This document shows positions 7,474 through 17,173 of a stretch of DNA of 54,515 nucleotides, piece by piece. Each line of letters starts with the position of its first letter. Positions within the stretch are counted from its first letter, which is position 1. Source of the stretch: Stagnimonas sp. (lineage in GTDB: Bacteria; Pseudomonadota; Gammaproteobacteria; Nevskiales; Nevskiaceae); NCBI GenBank assembly GCA_030696045.1, contig JAUYNO010000005.1:1-54515 (forward strand). The letters are read 5' to 3'. The notes under the pieces are model-generated. The model made no database searches and was not told where the DNA came from. It worked only from the letters and a program-made list of their open reading frames with translations. The position numbers and the translations under genes are program-made.

Positions 7474-8220
7474 TTATCGGCTGTGCCGGACTTCCAGCAT
7501 CTTGCGGCGCATTTCAGCGACCGCCGCCGGCAGGCCCAGGAACACCGAGCGGGCGACGATGGCGTGGCCGATGTTCAGCTCGACGATCTCGGGAATGGCG
7601 GCAATCGGGCCGACGTTGTCGACCGTCAGGCCATGCCCGGCGTGGATCTCGAAGCGTTCGGCGGCGACCTCGGCGAACGCGCGGATCTGCGCCAGCTCGC
7701 CAGCTACCGCAGCGTCATCGCCGGCCTCGCAGTAGCGGCCGGTGTGGATTTCCAGGTGCGGCGCGCCGCTGCGCGCCGCCGCCTCCAGCTGCCGCGCCTC
7801 GGGGTCGATGAACAGGGCGACCTCGATGCCGGCGTCACCGAGCTGCTGGCAGGCGCTGCGCACCGCCGCGAAATGGCCGGCGACATCGAGCCCGCCCTCG
7901 GTGGTCTTTTCCTCGCGCTTCTCCGGCACCAGGCAGACGTAGCGCGGCCGGGTCCGGAGGGCGAAGGCGACCATCGCCTCGGTGACCGCCATTTCCAGGT
8001 TCACTGGCGCCGGGCAGCGCGGAATCAGCCGCAGCACGTCGTGATCCTGAATGTGGCGGCGGTCCTCGCGCAGATGCACGGTGATCGAATCGGCGCCGGC
8101 GGCGACCGCCACCAGGGCGGCCTCGACCGGGTCCGGGTAGCGGGTGCCACGCGCCTGGCGCAGGGTGGCGACGTGATCGACATTGACGCCCAGGCGCAGC
8201 GCTCGGAGGGGGGTGTTCAT
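7474..8220 (-). CDS. pdxJ: Pyridoxine 5'-phosphate synthase
   Basis: This 248-residue TIM-barrel enzyme closes the pyridine ring of vitamin B6 from 3-amino-2-oxopropyl phosphate and 1-deoxyxylulose 5-phosphate. Diagnostic segments are '[17 protein letters not shown]' at the N-terminus, '[16 protein letters not shown]', '[17 protein letters not shown]' and '[12 protein letters not shown]' with the active-site His and Glu residues. '[12 protein letters not shown]' forms the C-terminal phosphate site. It sits between recO (67 bases) and acpS (4 bases). Its product supplies PLP used by CysM two genes away, a convenient but common neighbourhood. Confidence 0.95.
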   Translation of the reverse strand: MNTPLRALRLGVNVDHVATLRQARGTRYPDPVEAALVAVAAGADSITVHLREDRRHIQDHDVLRLIPRCPAPVNLEMAVTEAMVAFALRTRPRYVCLVPEKREEKTTEGGLDVAGHFAAVRSACQQLGDAGIEVALFIDPEARQLEAAARSGAPHLEIHTGRYCEAGDDAAVAGELAQIRAFAEVAAERFEIHAGHGLTVDNVGPIAAIPEIVELNIGHAIVARSVFLGLPAAVAEMRRKMLEVRHSR

Positions 8221-8287
8221 CGCGGCTCTCGAAAAACTGGCAGCAATCTTACGGCTTCGGAACGCAGGAGCACGTCGATCCGGTCAC

Positions 8288-8995
8288 TCAGCCCGACAGC
8301 GGGGCCGCAAGCTCACGCAGTTCACGCAGCAGCCGGGCCGTCTCCAGCGGCTTGCCCCCCAGCTGGCGCTGCAGCGCCTGGCGCAGCAGGCGGCGGGCGT
8401 CCTGGCGCGGCGCGGCGGCGGTCAGCCGGTCGTCGCGCAGGGCGATCAGGCTGGCGCCCTCGTAGCCCTCGGCGTCGATCGCGGCGGTCGGCAGCGGGCC
8501 GCGCTCCCAGTCGTAGCGATAGCGCTGGCCGGGTTCGAGGTCCCCGGGCAGGCGCAGGCCGTAGCCGAGCTCCTCCAGCAGGCGGCACTCAAAGGCGCGC
8601 AAGGCCGGCTCGACCTCCTCCGCCAGGCGGGCCAGCAGGCCGACGTAGGCGGCGAACAGGATCGGATGCGGATCGTCGCGGGCGCAGAGCCGCAGCAGCA
8701 GCTCGTTGGCATACCAGGCGCAGAACAGCCGCTCGCCGGCCAGCGGCGCCGGCAGGCCCTGCGCCTCGATGCCGGTCACCGTGCCCAGCTCGCCCCGGGC
8801 GATCCAGGACAGCAGCAGCGGCCGCAGCGGCTGCAGGTGGGCACGGGTCTTCGAGCGCGGACCGCGCGCGCCCTTGGCGATCAGACCGACGCGGCCGTGC
8901 TCGGGCGTGAAAGCCTCGATCAGCAGGCTGGTGTCGCCGTAGCTGCGGGTGTGCAGCAGGTAGGCCGGTTGCAGCTCGATGCGCCGGCTTTGCAT
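8288..8995 (-). CDS. recO: DNA repair protein RecO
   Basis: This 235-residue protein works in the RecFOR pathway, loading RecA onto SSB-coated gaps. The N-terminal OB fold is recognisable ('[24 protein letters not shown]' region, then 'KGARGPRSK'), followed by '[11 protein letters not shown]' and the helical C-terminal domain with '[14 protein letters not shown]' and '[11 protein letters not shown]'. As in most gammaproteobacterial RecO proteins, I see no zinc-binding Cys cluster. Length matches E. coli RecO (242). It follows era by 12 bases, the conserved rnc-era-recO order. Confidence 0.93.
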   Translation of the reverse strand: MQSRRIELQPAYLLHTRSYGDTSLLIEAFTPEHGRVGLIAKGARGPRSKTRAHLQPLRPLLLSWIARGELGTVTGIEAQGLPAPLAGERLFCAWYANELLLRLCARDDPHPILFAAYVGLLARLAEEVEPALRAFECRLLEELGYGLRLPGDLEPGQRYRYDWERGPLPTAAIDAEGYEGASLIALRDDRLTAAAPRQDARRLLRQALQRQLGGKPLETARLLRELRELAAPLSG

Positions 8996-9007
8996 CGGAA
9001 AGCCGCG

Positions 9008-9895
9008 CTACTCGCCGCCGGAATAGCCGAACTTGGCGAGCGCCTTCGGGTCGTCGCTCCAGTTCTCCTTGACCCGGCACCAGAGCTTGAGGAAGACCTT
9101 GCGGCCGCGCGCGCGCTCGATGTCGCGCCGGGCATTGGAGCCGATCAGCTTCAGGGTCTCGCCGTCCTTGCCGATGACGATGGCCTTCTGGCCTTCGCGC
9201 TCGACCCAGATCACCGCCGAGATCTTGTCGAGCTGACCCTCGCGCTCGTACTTCTCGATCTCGACCGTGGTCGCGTAGGGCAGTTCCTGGTGCAGGTTGC
9301 GGATCAGTTTCTCGCGGATGATCTCGGCGGCGCTGAAAGCGGCGTCGTGGTCGGTGAGCATGTCCTCCGGGTACATCGGCTCGCCTTCAGGCAGTCGCGC
9401 GAACAGCTCAGCCGCCAGTCCGCTGAGGCCGTCGCGCTTGAGCGCCGACAGCGGCACGATGAAGGCCCAGTCGCGCAGCTTGGCCAGCTTCTCCAGCTCC
9501 GGCAGCAGGCGCTCCTTGTCCTCCAGCCGGTCCACCTTGTTGACCACCAGACCGACCGGGGTGGCGATGCCTTCCAGCCGCTCCAGCACGCCGGCGTCCT
9601 CGTCGGTCCAGCGGCCGCACTCGACCACGAACAGGATCAGGTCGACGTCGTGAATGGCGCCCGAGGCAGCCTGGTTCATGACCTTGTTGAGCGCCCGTTC
9701 GGCATGGCGGTGCAGGCCCGGGGTATCGACGAACACCACCTGGCCGCGCTCGTCGTGCAGCACGCCCTGGATGCGGTGCCGGGTGGTCTGCGGCTTGTGG
9801 CTGACGATGCTGACCTTGCGGCCCACCAGGACGTTCAGCAGGGAGGACTTGCCCACGTTCGGGCGCCCCAGGATGGTGACCATTCCACTACGCAT
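9008..9895 (-). CDS. era: Ribosome assembly GTPase Era
   Basis: This 295-residue GTPase binds the 3' end of 16S rRNA during 30S maturation. The G motifs are in order: G1 'GRPNVGKSS' (10-18), the switch I 'TTRHRIQG', G3 'DTPGLH', G4 'NKVD' and G5 'SALK'. A C-terminal KH domain contains '[18 protein letters not shown]' and ends in '[15 protein letters not shown]'. The start ATG lies 8 bases inside the end of rnc, so translation is coupled. The protein binds at the inner membrane and ribosome, as known for the family. All motifs are intact. Confidence 0.96.
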   Translation of the reverse strand: MRSGMVTILGRPNVGKSSLLNVLVGRKVSIVSHKPQTTRHRIQGVLHDERGQVVFVDTPGLHRHAERALNKVMNQAASGAIHDVDLILFVVECGRWTDEDAGVLERLEGIATPVGLVVNKVDRLEDKERLLPELEKLAKLRDWAFIVPLSALKRDGLSGLAAELFARLPEGEPMYPEDMLTDHDAAFSAAEIIREKLIRNLHQELPYATTVEIEKYEREGQLDKISAVIWVEREGQKAIVIGKDGETLKLIGSNARRDIERARGRKVFLKLWCRVKENWSDDPKALAKFGYSGGE

Positions 9896-10577
9896 GCGCG
9901 CTTTCCTTCAGTTTTTCGATCATCAGCCGAGCGGCGTCCTGCTCGGCCTGCTTGCGGCTGCTGCCGCCGGCCTCGGTCTGTTCTCCGCTGTCCGGCAGCC
10001 GGCAACAGACCTGGAACATCCGCCGGTGCGGCGGCCCGTGTTCGGACAGCACGGCATATTCCGGCAGCGGCCGGGGCACTGCTTGCAGGGCTTCCTGCAG
10101 GCGGGTTTTTGAATCCTTCAGCGAATCGGCTTCCGGCGGATGGTCCAGCAGGCTCTGGAACTGACGCAGCACCACGGCCCGGGCCGGCTCGAAGCCGGCG
10201 TCGAGATAGACCGCACCGAGCAGCGCTTCCAGCGCGTCGGCGAGGATGGACTCGCGCCGGAATCCGCCGCTCTTGAGCTCGCCGCTGCCCAGTCGCAGCT
10301 GGTCGCCCAGGTTCAGCGCCTTGCCCAGGCGCGCCAGGCTGTCCTCGCAGACTAGGCTGGCACGCCAGCGCGACAGATCCCCTTCGTCCGCCTTCGGCCA
10401 GGCGCCGTAGATCGCCTCGGCGATCACGAAATTCAGCAGGCCGTCGCCGAGGAACTCCAGGCGCTCGTAATGTGGGCTGCCGGCGCTGCGGTGCGTGAGG
10501 GCCCGCTGCAGCAGGGCGCGATCGGCAAACCGGTGGCCGAGCGCGGTTTCAAGGGGACTGGGCGCGGCTGCGGTCAC
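9888..10577 (-). CDS. rnc: Ribonuclease III
   Basis: This 229-residue double-stranded RNA endonuclease processes rRNA precursors and structured mRNAs. The signature 'ERLEFLGDGLLN' (about residues 39-50) carries the catalytic acidic cluster; the usual 'GDSVL' is 'GDGLL' here, a mild variant. The second acidic patch is 'LADALEALLGAVYLD'. Residues about 155-222 form the dsRNA-binding domain, with 'GGSSRKQAEQDAARLM' as its conserved helix. The ATG overlaps the DUF4845 stop (ATGA) and the 3' end overlaps era. RNase III often controls its own operon through a stem-loop, but I did not identify one. Confidence 0.95.
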   Translation of the reverse strand: MTAAAPSPLETALGHRFADRALLQRALTHRSAGSPHYERLEFLGDGLLNFVIAEAIYGAWPKADEGDLSRWRASLVCEDSLARLGKALNLGDQLRLGSGELKSGGFRRESILADALEALLGAVYLDAGFEPARAVVLRQFQSLLDHPPEADSLKDSKTRLQEALQAVPRPLPEYAVLSEHGPPHRRMFQVCCRLPDSGEQTEAGGSSRKQAEQDAARLMIEKLKESAHA

Positions 10578-10945
10578 TCGGCGCCGGAAACCGGCTCGCT
10601 GCCGGTGAAGACCAGCGAGATGTCGGCGTTGTAGAACAGATGGGCGCGCGCCTCGTAGTCATAGACCAGCGACACCTTGCCACGGTCACCCCGTTTCACC
10701 TTGATGTCGGTGGGCTCAATGATGCTCATGTCATCGACCATCCAGCGCCGCTCCAGGGCCTTGCGCACTTCGATCGGGTCGGTCGAGCCCTCGCTGGCCA
10801 CACCCTTGACCGCCTTGGCGATCTTGAAGTGGTTGGAGTACAGCGGAAAAACCTTGGCCCCGACGATGCCGTAGATGGCCAGGGTGCCGAAGATGAACAG
10901 CAGCTTGAACATGCCGGCGCCTCGCTGACGGCTGCGCATTTGCAT
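10574..10945 (-). CDS. DUF4845 single-pass membrane protein
   Basis: This 123-residue protein of the DUF4845 family is found between lepB and rnc in xanthomonads and pseudomonads. The N-terminus 'MRSRQRGAGMFKLLFIF' is a basic, type-IV-pilin-like leader entering a hydrophobic helix (about residues 12-32). The rest is a small extracytoplasmic domain. The 'RQRGAG' cut site followed by a hydrophobic segment resembles pseudopilins, but no helix-start Glu at position +5 is present, so this is not a clear prepilin. I chose the ATG at 10945 for its GGGAG site. An in-frame ATG at 10939 and one 36 bases upstream are alternatives. Function is unknown. Confidence 0.8.
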   Translation of the reverse strand: MQMRSRQRGAGMFKLLFIFGTLAIYGIVGAKVFPLYSNHFKIAKAVKGVASEGSTDPIEVRKALERRWMVDDMSIIEPTDIKVKRGDRGKVSLVYDYEARAHLFYNADISLVFTGSEPVSGAE

Positions 10946-10992
10946 GGGGGTCTCCCTTGGATCGGTGGTGTGGGGTGGCAACGCCGCCGATG

Positions 10993-11784
10993 TTAGCGGA
11001 TGCCCTGGCCGATGCGGGACAGCACCGGCCGCTGGGTCTCGAAGTCCCAGCTCATCCAGATGAAGAAGGCGCGGCCCTTGAGATAGGCCTCCGGCACCGT
11101 GCCCCAGTAGCGGGAGTCGCTGGAGCCATCGCGGTTGTCGCCCATCATGAAGTACTGGCCCTCGGGCACGGTGAACTCGAAGTCCTGCGGCGGGCGGTCC
11201 GGGTTCTGCAGGATGTCGTGCACCGCGCCCTCGTAGTCCTCGCGCAAGCGCTGGTTGCTGGCGTCGAAGCGGCCCTGCAAATCCTGGGACACCAGCTGGC
11301 CGTTGACGGTCAGCTGCTTGTTGACATAACGGACGGTGTCGCCCGGCAGGCCAATGACGCGCTTGATGAAATCGGCCTTGGGGTCGACCGGATAGCGGAA
11401 CACCACCACGTCGCCGTGCTTGGGTTGGCCCAGGCCCAGCAGTTTGCAGTCGCCCACCGGACAGCGCAGGCCGTAGGCAAAGCGGTTGACCAGGATGAAG
11501 TCGCCGACATGCAGGGTCGGGATCATCGAGCCGGAAGGGATGCGGAAAGGCTCGACCACGAAGGAGCGCAGCAGGAACACCGCCGCGATCACCGGGAAGA
11601 ACTGGCGCCCGAAATCGACCAGCCAGCTCGCCTTGGCCGGTTCGCCGCCGGCCACCAGGGCTGCGGCCTTGCGGGCCGGCTCCAGCCGGTAGCGATCCAG
11701 CACCCAGAGCACGCCGGTGAGGACGGTGAGCACGAACAGGATAGAGGCGAAGTCGGTGCCCAGGTGGGTGAAGAAGCCGCTCAT
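10993..11784 (-). CDS. lepB: Signal peptidase I
   Basis: This 263-residue inner-membrane serine protease removes Sec and Tat signal peptides. Two N-terminal membrane segments are visible (about residues 11-29 and 60-78), then the periplasmic catalytic domain. The nucleophile is S86 in 'PSGSMIPTL' and the general base K141 in 'FIKRVIGLPGD'. The later boxes 'GQYFMMGDNRDGSSDSR' and 'GRAFFIW' complete the S26 pattern. It lies 19 bases downstream of lepA, the usual lepA-lepB pair, and would process many exported proteins in this window. Confidence 0.95.
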   Translation of the reverse strand: MSGFFTHLGTDFASILFVLTVLTGVLWVLDRYRLEPARKAAALVAGGEPAKASWLVDFGRQFFPVIAAVFLLRSFVVEPFRIPSGSMIPTLHVGDFILVNRFAYGLRCPVGDCKLLGLGQPKHGDVVVFRYPVDPKADFIKRVIGLPGDTVRYVNKQLTVNGQLVSQDLQGRFDASNQRLREDYEGAVHDILQNPDRPPQDFEFTVPEGQYFMMGDNRDGSSDSRYWGTVPEAYLKGRAFFIWMSWDFETQRPVLSRIGQGIR

Positions 11785-11803
11785 GGTGATCTCTTTGCGT
11801 CCT

Positions 11804-13603
11804 TTACTTGCGATCCATGCCCAGCACGGCCAGGAAGGCCTCCTGCGGGATTTCGACCGAGCCGACCTGCTTCATGCGCTTCTTGCCCTCTTTCTGCTTT
11901 TCGAGGAGCTTCTTCTTGCGGCTGGCGTCGCCGCCGTAGCACTTGGCGGTGACGTCCTTGCGCAGCGCCTTCACCGTGGTGCGGGCAATGATCTTGGCGC
12001 CGATGGCGGCCTGGATGGCGACATCGAACATCTGCCGGTGGATGACCTCCTGCATGCGCTCGCAGAGGTCGCGGCCACGGTTGTAGGAGGCGTCGCGGTG
12101 GACGATGGAGGCCAGGGCATCGACCTTGTCGCCATTCACCAGCACGTCGAGCTTGACCACGTCGGCGGCCTGGAAGCGGCTGAATTCGTACTCGAAGCTG
12201 GCGAAGCCCCGGCTGACCGACTTCAGGCGGTCGAAGAAGTCGAGCACCACCTCCGCCAGCGGCATCTCCACTTCCATCTGCACCTGGGAACCGACGTAGC
12301 GCAGGTTCTTCTGCACGCCGCGCTTCTCCATGCACAGCTGCATCACCGGGCCGACATACTCGTTCGGCATCAGCACGCGGGCGACGATGATGGGTTCGCG
12401 CACTTCCTCCAGGCTGCCGGGCTCGGGCAGTTCGGAAGGATTGTCGATCTTCACCACCTCGCCATCGGTTTTCAGCACCTCGTAGACCACGCTGGGCGCG
12501 GTGGTGATGAGATTGAGGTTGTACTCGCGTTCCAGGCGCTCCTGCACGATTTCCATGTGCAACATGCCGAGGAAGCCGATGCGGAAGCCGAAGCCGAGCG
12601 CCGTCGAGTTCTCCGGCTCGTACTGCAGCGCCGAGTCGTTCAGCCGCAGTTTCTGCAAGGACTCGCGGAAGTCCTCGAAATCGTCGGCATCGACCGGGAA
12701 CATGCCCGCGAACACGCGCGGCTGCACGTGGGCGAAGCCGGGCAGCGGCTCCTCACAGGGGTTGCCGGCCAGGGTGATGGTGTCGCCGACCGGCGCACCC
12801 AGGATGTCCTTGATGTTGGCGACGATCATGCCGACCTCGCCACATTCCAGCTGGTCCTTGAACACGCGCTTGGGCGTGTTCACCGCGATCATGGTGATCT
12901 CGTAGTCGCGGCCGGTGGACATCACCCGGATCTTCTGGCCCTTCTTCACCGAGCCGTGCATGACCCGCACCAGCGAGACCACGCCCAGGTAGTTGTCGAA
13001 CCAGGAATCCGCGATCAGCGCCTGCAGCTTGCCATCCGGATTGCCCTTCGGCGGCGGCAGACGGGTGGTGACCTCTTCCAGCACATCCAGCACGTTGAGC
13101 CCGGTCTTGGCGGAGATGCGCAGAGCATCCTCGGCCGGCACGCCGATGATCTCCTCGATCTCCTTCACCACCCGATCCGGTTCGGCGTTCTGCAGGTCGA
13201 TCTTGTTGAGGACCGTCATCACTTCCAGGTTGAGGTCGATCGCGGTGTAGCAGTTGGCGACGCTCTGCGCCTCGACGCCCTGGGAGGCATCGACCACCAG
13301 CAGTGCGCCCTCGCAGGCGGCCAGTGAGCGGCTGACTTCGTAGGAGAAATCGACATGTCCCGGAGTGTCGATCAGGTTGAACTGGTACAGCTCGCCGTTG
13401 CGCGCCTTGTAATGCAACTGCACCGCCTGTGCCTTGATGGTGATGCCGCGCTCGCGCTCGATGGGGTTGTTGTCGAGGATCTGCTCGGTCATCTCGCGCT
13501 GCTCCAACCCGCCGGTGAGCTGGATGAAACGGTCGGCCAGGGTCGATTTGCCGTGGTCGATATGGGCGATGATGCAAAAATTGCGGATATGGGACTGCTG
13601 CAT
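11804..13603 (-). CDS. lepA: Elongation factor 4 (LepA)
   Basis: This 599-residue translational GTPase acts in ribosome back-translocation or 30S biogenesis. G1 '[13 protein letters not shown]', the switch motif '[11 protein letters not shown]', G3 'DTPGHVDF' and G4 'NKID' are intact. EF-G-like domains follow, and the LepA-specific C-terminal domain is present, with '[24 protein letters not shown]' near the end. Length is exactly family-typical. The ATG at 13603 gives the canonical N-terminus '[15 protein letters not shown]'. A 60-base gap separates it from the glutaredoxin-like gene. Confidence 0.97.
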   Translation of the reverse strand: MQQSHIRNFCIIAHIDHGKSTLADRFIQLTGGLEQREMTEQILDNNPIERERGITIKAQAVQLHYKARNGELYQFNLIDTPGHVDFSYEVSRSLAACEGALLVVDASQGVEAQSVANCYTAIDLNLEVMTVLNKIDLQNAEPDRVVKEIEEIIGVPAEDALRISAKTGLNVLDVLEEVTTRLPPPKGNPDGKLQALIADSWFDNYLGVVSLVRVMHGSVKKGQKIRVMSTGRDYEITMIAVNTPKRVFKDQLECGEVGMIVANIKDILGAPVGDTITLAGNPCEEPLPGFAHVQPRVFAGMFPVDADDFEDFRESLQKLRLNDSALQYEPENSTALGFGFRIGFLGMLHMEIVQERLEREYNLNLITTAPSVVYEVLKTDGEVVKIDNPSELPEPGSLEEVREPIIVARVLMPNEYVGPVMQLCMEKRGVQKNLRYVGSQVQMEVEMPLAEVVLDFFDRLKSVSRGFASFEYEFSRFQAADVVKLDVLVNGDKVDALASIVHRDASYNRGRDLCERMQEVIHRQMFDVAIQAAIGAKIIARTTVKALRKDVTAKCYGGDASRKKKLLEKQKEGKKRMKQVGSVEIPQEAFLAVLGMDRK

Positions 13604-13663
13604 GTGCTCACGCCGGCCGGCGCGAAGCCGGAACGGTCAAAAAATGGTCGCGGAGTATAGCGG

Positions 13664-13918
13664 TTAGGTGCTCAGGTCGGCTTCGATGGCGTCGATATCC
13701 GGGGTCACCGCACAAACGAAACGGCCGTCCGGCGCCAGCAATACCGGGATGCTCAGCCCGTAAGCCTCGCTCCAGACGGGGTCGGAATCGACCAGCGCGG
13801 TCTCGACCTCCAGCCGACCCTCGAACTCCGCCATCAGTTCCGCCTCGAAGTCCTCGCAGAGATGGCAGCCCGGCCGGGTCAGCAGGGTGTAGCGGCGGCC
13901 ACCCAGCGCCATTCCCAT
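13664..13918 (-). CDS. Glutaredoxin-family thiol protein
   Basis: This 84-residue thioredoxin-fold protein has a CxxC site 'CHLC' near the start, preceded by 'LLTRPG', and the cis-proline segment 'LSIPVLL'. This matches the short glutaredoxin-like (DUF836 type) proteins often found beside mucD and lepA in gammaproteobacteria. It probably acts as a cytoplasmic thiol-disulfide protein; substrate unknown. Its ATG directly abuts the mucD stop with no spacer. A second in-frame ATG at 13912 is also possible. Confidence 0.82.
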   Translation of the reverse strand: MGMALGGRRYTLLTRPGCHLCEDFEAELMAEFEGRLEVETALVDSDPVWSEAYGLSIPVLLAPDGRFVCAVTPDIDAIEADLST

Positions 13919-15412
13919 CTACTTGCCGCCTCCCGGCTCGGCGGCCGGCATCGCCAGGGCCAGGAACAGCGGCCCGCCATCGCGCTGGACCAGCACCGGC
14001 ACGCTGCCACCCGGCGGCAGGCCGGCGGCGACCTCGCGCAGGCGCTCGGGGCTGTCGATCTTCTGGCCACTGATGGTGAGCAGGACATCGCCCTCGCGGA
14101 TGCCGGCGTCCTGGCCCGGCCCCGGCTCGACCCGGACCACGCCGACGCCACCCTCGGCGACGCGGGCCAGGGCGCGGTCCTCGGCGCTCAGCCGCTCGAC
14201 GCCGAGGCCGAGCGGCAGGCGCGGACGGGTCGCGCCGCCCTCCTTGGCCAGTACCTCGTCCGGCAGCTCGCCAATCTCGACCTTCAGGGTCAGTTGCTTG
14301 CCTTCGCGCAGCAGCTTGACCGGTACCTTGGCGCCCGGGTCCATCGCCCCCACCAGCGGCGGCAGGGCATTGGAGACCGCCAATTCCTCGCCGTCGAAGC
14401 TGAGGATCACGTCGCCCGGCTGGATGCCGGCCGTCTCCGCCGGCGAGCCCGGGATCACCCGCGCCACCAGGGCGCCCTCGGCGCGCGCCATGCCGAAGCT
14501 CTGCGCCAGGCCACGGGTGACTTCCTGCACCACCACGCCGAGCCAGCCGCGGGTGACCTTGCCCTTGTCCTTGAGCTGCTGTGCCACCTTGGTGGCGACG
14601 TCGATGGGGATCGAGAAGGCGATGCCGGAGTTGCCGCCGGTCTGCGAGTAGATCTGCGAGTTGACCCCGATCACCTCGCCCTTGAGATTGAACAGCGGGC
14701 CACCGGAGTTGCCGGGGTTGATCGCCGCATCGGTCTGGATGAAGGGCACGTACTGCTCGGTGAACAGGCTGCGGCCCTTGGCGGAAACGATGCCCGCGGT
14801 CACCGAGTAGTCGAAGCCGAACGGCGAGCCGATCGCCATCACCCACTGGCCGACCCGCAGCTTGCCGCTATCGCCGACCCGCACCGCCGGCAGGCCCTCG
14901 GCCTCGATCTTCAGCAGCGCGATGTCGCTGGGCTCGTCCATGCCCACCACCTGGGCCGGCAGCTCGCGCCGGTCGGACAGCCGCACCAGCACCTCCTTGG
15001 CATCCTTGACCACGTGGGCATTGGTGATGATGTAGCCATCGGCCCAGAGCACGAAGCCGGAACCCAGGGACTGCTGGTCCTCCGGCGCATCCTCCGGCTC
15101 GCCCTCGGGCTCCGCGTCCGGCCCCACTCCGTTGGGAGCATGCTGTTCCAGGAAGCGCTTCATCCACTCCGGCAGATTCTCCGGCAAGGCCGGCGCCTCG
15201 CCCGGCACCGCAGCGGCCCCGGCATCCTCGCCGGTCGCCGCTTCGGCGGTCTCCACCGGCACGGTGCTGATATTGACCACCGAGGGGCTGACCTCGTCGA
15301 CCAGGTCGGCGAAGTCCGGCAGGCGGACTTCCATCGGCGTGCGCGAGCAGGCCACCAAGGCCAGCGTGGCGGCAAACAGCAGCGCGGCTCGCGGCCGGAC
15401 GGCGAACAGCAT
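13919..15412 (-). CDS. mucD: Periplasmic serine protease MucD/DegQ, predicted lipoprotein
   Basis: This 497-residue HtrA-family protease handles misfolded envelope proteins. The trypsin-like triad is H133 ('TNAHVV'), D163 ('PSDIALLK') and S236 ('NPGNSGGPL'). Two PDZ domains follow (about 300-390 and 410-490). Residues 1-22 form a lipoprotein signal with lipobox 'LVAC', acylated Cys at 22 and Ser at +2, so it is predicted to be anchored, probably in the outer membrane. Residues about 55-113 are an acidic Pro/Ala/Glu-rich insertion before the catalytic domain. I chose the ATG at 15412 because it starts the signal peptide. Last member of the rpoE-rseA-rseB-mucD stress operon. Confidence 0.92.
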   Translation of the reverse strand: MLFAVRPRAALLFAATLALVACSRTPMEVRLPDFADLVDEVSPSVVNISTVPVETAEAATGEDAGAAAVPGEAPALPENLPEWMKRFLEQHAPNGVGPDAEPEGEPEDAPEDQQSLGSGFVLWADGYIITNAHVVKDAKEVLVRLSDRRELPAQVVGMDEPSDIALLKIEAEGLPAVRVGDSGKLRVGQWVMAIGSPFGFDYSVTAGIVSAKGRSLFTEQYVPFIQTDAAINPGNSGGPLFNLKGEVIGVNSQIYSQTGGNSGIAFSIPIDVATKVAQQLKDKGKVTRGWLGVVVQEVTRGLAQSFGMARAEGALVARVIPGSPAETAGIQPGDVILSFDGEELAVSNALPPLVGAMDPGAKVPVKLLREGKQLTLKVEIGELPDEVLAKEGGATRPRLPLGLGVERLSAEDRALARVAEGGVGVVRVEPGPGQDAGIREGDVLLTISGQKIDSPERLREVAAGLPPGGSVPVLVQRDGGPLFLALAMPAAEPGGGK

Positions 15413-15470
15413 GGACGGGCTCCGGGGTGGGGCGTGGAAATTCAAGGCGTCGCCGACCGGGTGGCACCGC

Positions 15471-16451
15471 TCAAGGCGGGGGCGCGGGGGCGTCCTTGGC
15501 AGTGAGATTTTCGCCGATGTAGCGTACCGCCGCCGAGGGCGTTTCGCCGACCACGGTGACATGGAAGCCCCCGAAGCTGCGGCCATAGGCATGCACGGCG
15601 CCCATGTTGCTGAGGCCGTTGAAGGCTTTCTCCGGCGGCACGTTCTGGGCGGCGAATATCGACACCGCCGACAGGCCGTCAGAAATCAGTACGTGCTCGA
15701 CCATGCCGCGGCCGTCGCGGGCCGGACGGCGCTCCCGCAGGGTGACCCGGAAGCCGGCCGGCAGGCTGCCGATGCTGAGCGGAAAATCGCTGAGGTCGGC
15801 ATTGTTGCTGAGGGTGGGCTCCTGCCGCGTCACGCTGCGAAACTGGCGGGCATCGAGGGCCGGCTCGAACGCCTGGAGCGGAAGGCTGTCGGGGAAGTCG
15901 ACCTCGGTGAACATCACCTCTTCCAGCACCCGGTGGTCACGGCTGACCAGACGCACCTTCAGCGGCACGCCGGAGGCCTCGTCGGACCAGATCTCGAAGC
16001 CGTAGCGATAGTCGTCGCGCGGCGCCAACTCGACGCCACGGCACTGGCGGCCGGCAACCCGGGCCCCACCCAGTTCGCGCAGCTCGTACCAGGCGGCCAG
16101 CTCGCGCAGCGTCTCGGGCGACACCTGGGTGAGCAGGCCCTTGAGCGCCGGCCGCTTCATATCCAGCCGCCGCTCCCTGGGCAGCAGGCAGATGATCTTG
16201 TTGTCCTGGCGGATGATCTCGCGCGGCTCCCCGGTGAGCGCGGTCAGCCGCTCGCGCTCGATGCCATCGGCGTAACCGTGCACCAGGCGCAGCGACTCGA
16301 TGGCGCCGCCGGCCCGGTAGATCACCACGCCACGGTAGTTGGCGGTGCGGGCCGCGTCGGCAGCCCGGAGCAGCAGCTGTTCGGGATCGGCATGGACGAC
16401 GCCTGCGGCGGCGAGGCCCAGCACGCAGGCGGCAAGACGGCGGCGCAGCAT
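15471..16451 (-). CDS. rseB: Sigma-E regulator RseB/MucB
   Basis: This 326-residue periplasmic protein binds RseA and shields it from proteolysis until misfolded outer membrane proteins or LPS signals arrive. A signal peptide covers residues 1-22 (ending 'VVHA'). The N-terminal large domain has 'YRGVVIY' and 'CRGVELAPRDDYRYGFEIW' strands typical of the LolA-like fold. The smaller C-terminal domain holds 'SDGLSAVSIF' and 'VTVVGETPSAAVRYI', both characteristic of MucB. It is 2 bases downstream of rseA. The pair of RseB and a DegS-cleavable RseA implies a standard envelope stress circuit. Confidence 0.92.
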   Translation of the reverse strand: MLRRRLAACVLGLAAAGVVHADPEQLLLRAADAARTANYRGVVIYRAGGAIESLRLVHGYADGIERERLTALTGEPREIIRQDNKIICLLPRERRLDMKRPALKGLLTQVSPETLRELAAWYELRELGGARVAGRQCRGVELAPRDDYRYGFEIWSDEASGVPLKVRLVSRDHRVLEEVMFTEVDFPDSLPLQAFEPALDARQFRSVTRQEPTLSNNADLSDFPLSIGSLPAGFRVTLRERRPARDGRGMVEHVLISDGLSAVSIFAAQNVPPEKAFNGLSNMGAVHAYGRSFGGFHVTVVGETPSAAVRYIGENLTAKDAPAPPP

Positions 16452-16453
16452 GC

Positions 16454-17053
16454 TTACTGGCCGTCCGAGGGATATCCCGCGGTGTGCACCACGAAGCGGG
16501 CGTTGGAAATCGACCCGCCCATGCTGCGCTCGGCCAGGGTGTTGCTGTGTTCCATCAGGTAGCTGTTGAGGACTTCCGCCGAGGCGGCGTCCATGGGTTG
16601 GGCGGCGCCGTCCTCGCGGTCGGGCGCGCTCCAGGTCGGGCTGACATCGGCCACGGTCTCGATCGGCGCGGCAGCCGCCGTCGTCCGGGCGGCGGGTTCC
16701 GAGTCGAACGGCCGGCCGACGAACAGCACGGCGGCGGCCATGCCGGCGGCGGCCGACAAGGGCACCAGGCTGCGCCAGCTCAGCGCCGGTCGGGCCGGTG
16801 CCGGGCGGCGGGTCGCGATGTCGACCAGCTTGGCGCTGGGCGGTGCCTCCTGCTGCAGGGCGGCCATCACCCCGGCACAGAAGCCGTCGCCGGCCTTGCC
16901 GAGGTCGACCCCGTCGCGGGCATCACGCCATTCCCAGATCCGGCTCCATTCGTCCTTGAGGGCGGGATCGCGTCCGACCGCCTCGATCAGCCGGTCCCAT
17001 TCGGCGGCGCTGGCGGAATTGTCGACGGCGGCAGATAGCACTTCTCTGGGCAT
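16454..17053 (-). CDS. rseA: Anti-sigma-E factor RseA/MucA
   Basis: This 199-residue inner-membrane anti-sigma factor holds RpoE inactive. The cytoplasmic N-terminal domain (1-75) carries the family pattern 'LSAAVDNSASAAEWDRLIEAV' and 'WEWRDARDGVDLG'. A single membrane helix lies at about 94-113, followed by a periplasmic RseB-binding tail. The last residues do not form the aromatic OMP-like C-terminus; DegS-type cleavage would occur just outside the membrane. I chose the ATG at 17053 because it has an AGGA site and starts the conserved domain. A 120-base gap to rpoE is long for this operon and holds no recognised element. Confidence 0.88.
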   Translation of the reverse strand: MPREVLSAAVDNSASAAEWDRLIEAVGRDPALKDEWSRIWEWRDARDGVDLGKAGDGFCAGVMAALQQEAPPSAKLVDIATRRPAPARPALSWRSLVPLSAAAGMAAAVLFVGRPFDSEPAARTTAAAAPIETVADVSPTWSAPDREDGAAQPMDAASAEVLNSYLMEHSNTLAERSMGGSISNARFVVHTAGYPSDGQ

Positions 17054-17173
17054 ACTCACGTCCTGCTCAAAAACATACGGCGACCGAAGGCCGCGCAATG
17101 ACCACTGAACCGTTCAGCACCGAGAAAGTTCCGCTGCTGGACGCTATGGGGTTATTCATATCGGGTCGCCGGC

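Noticed and set aside
8183..10276. A 697-codon open frame on plus across recO, era and rnc
   Set aside because: It crosses three conserved genes on the other strand and has no domain; an artefact of base composition.
10574..10945. DUF4845 protein as a type IV pseudopilin
   Set aside because: The leader looks prepilin-like but the expected Glu at +5 is missing and no pilus genes are nearby.
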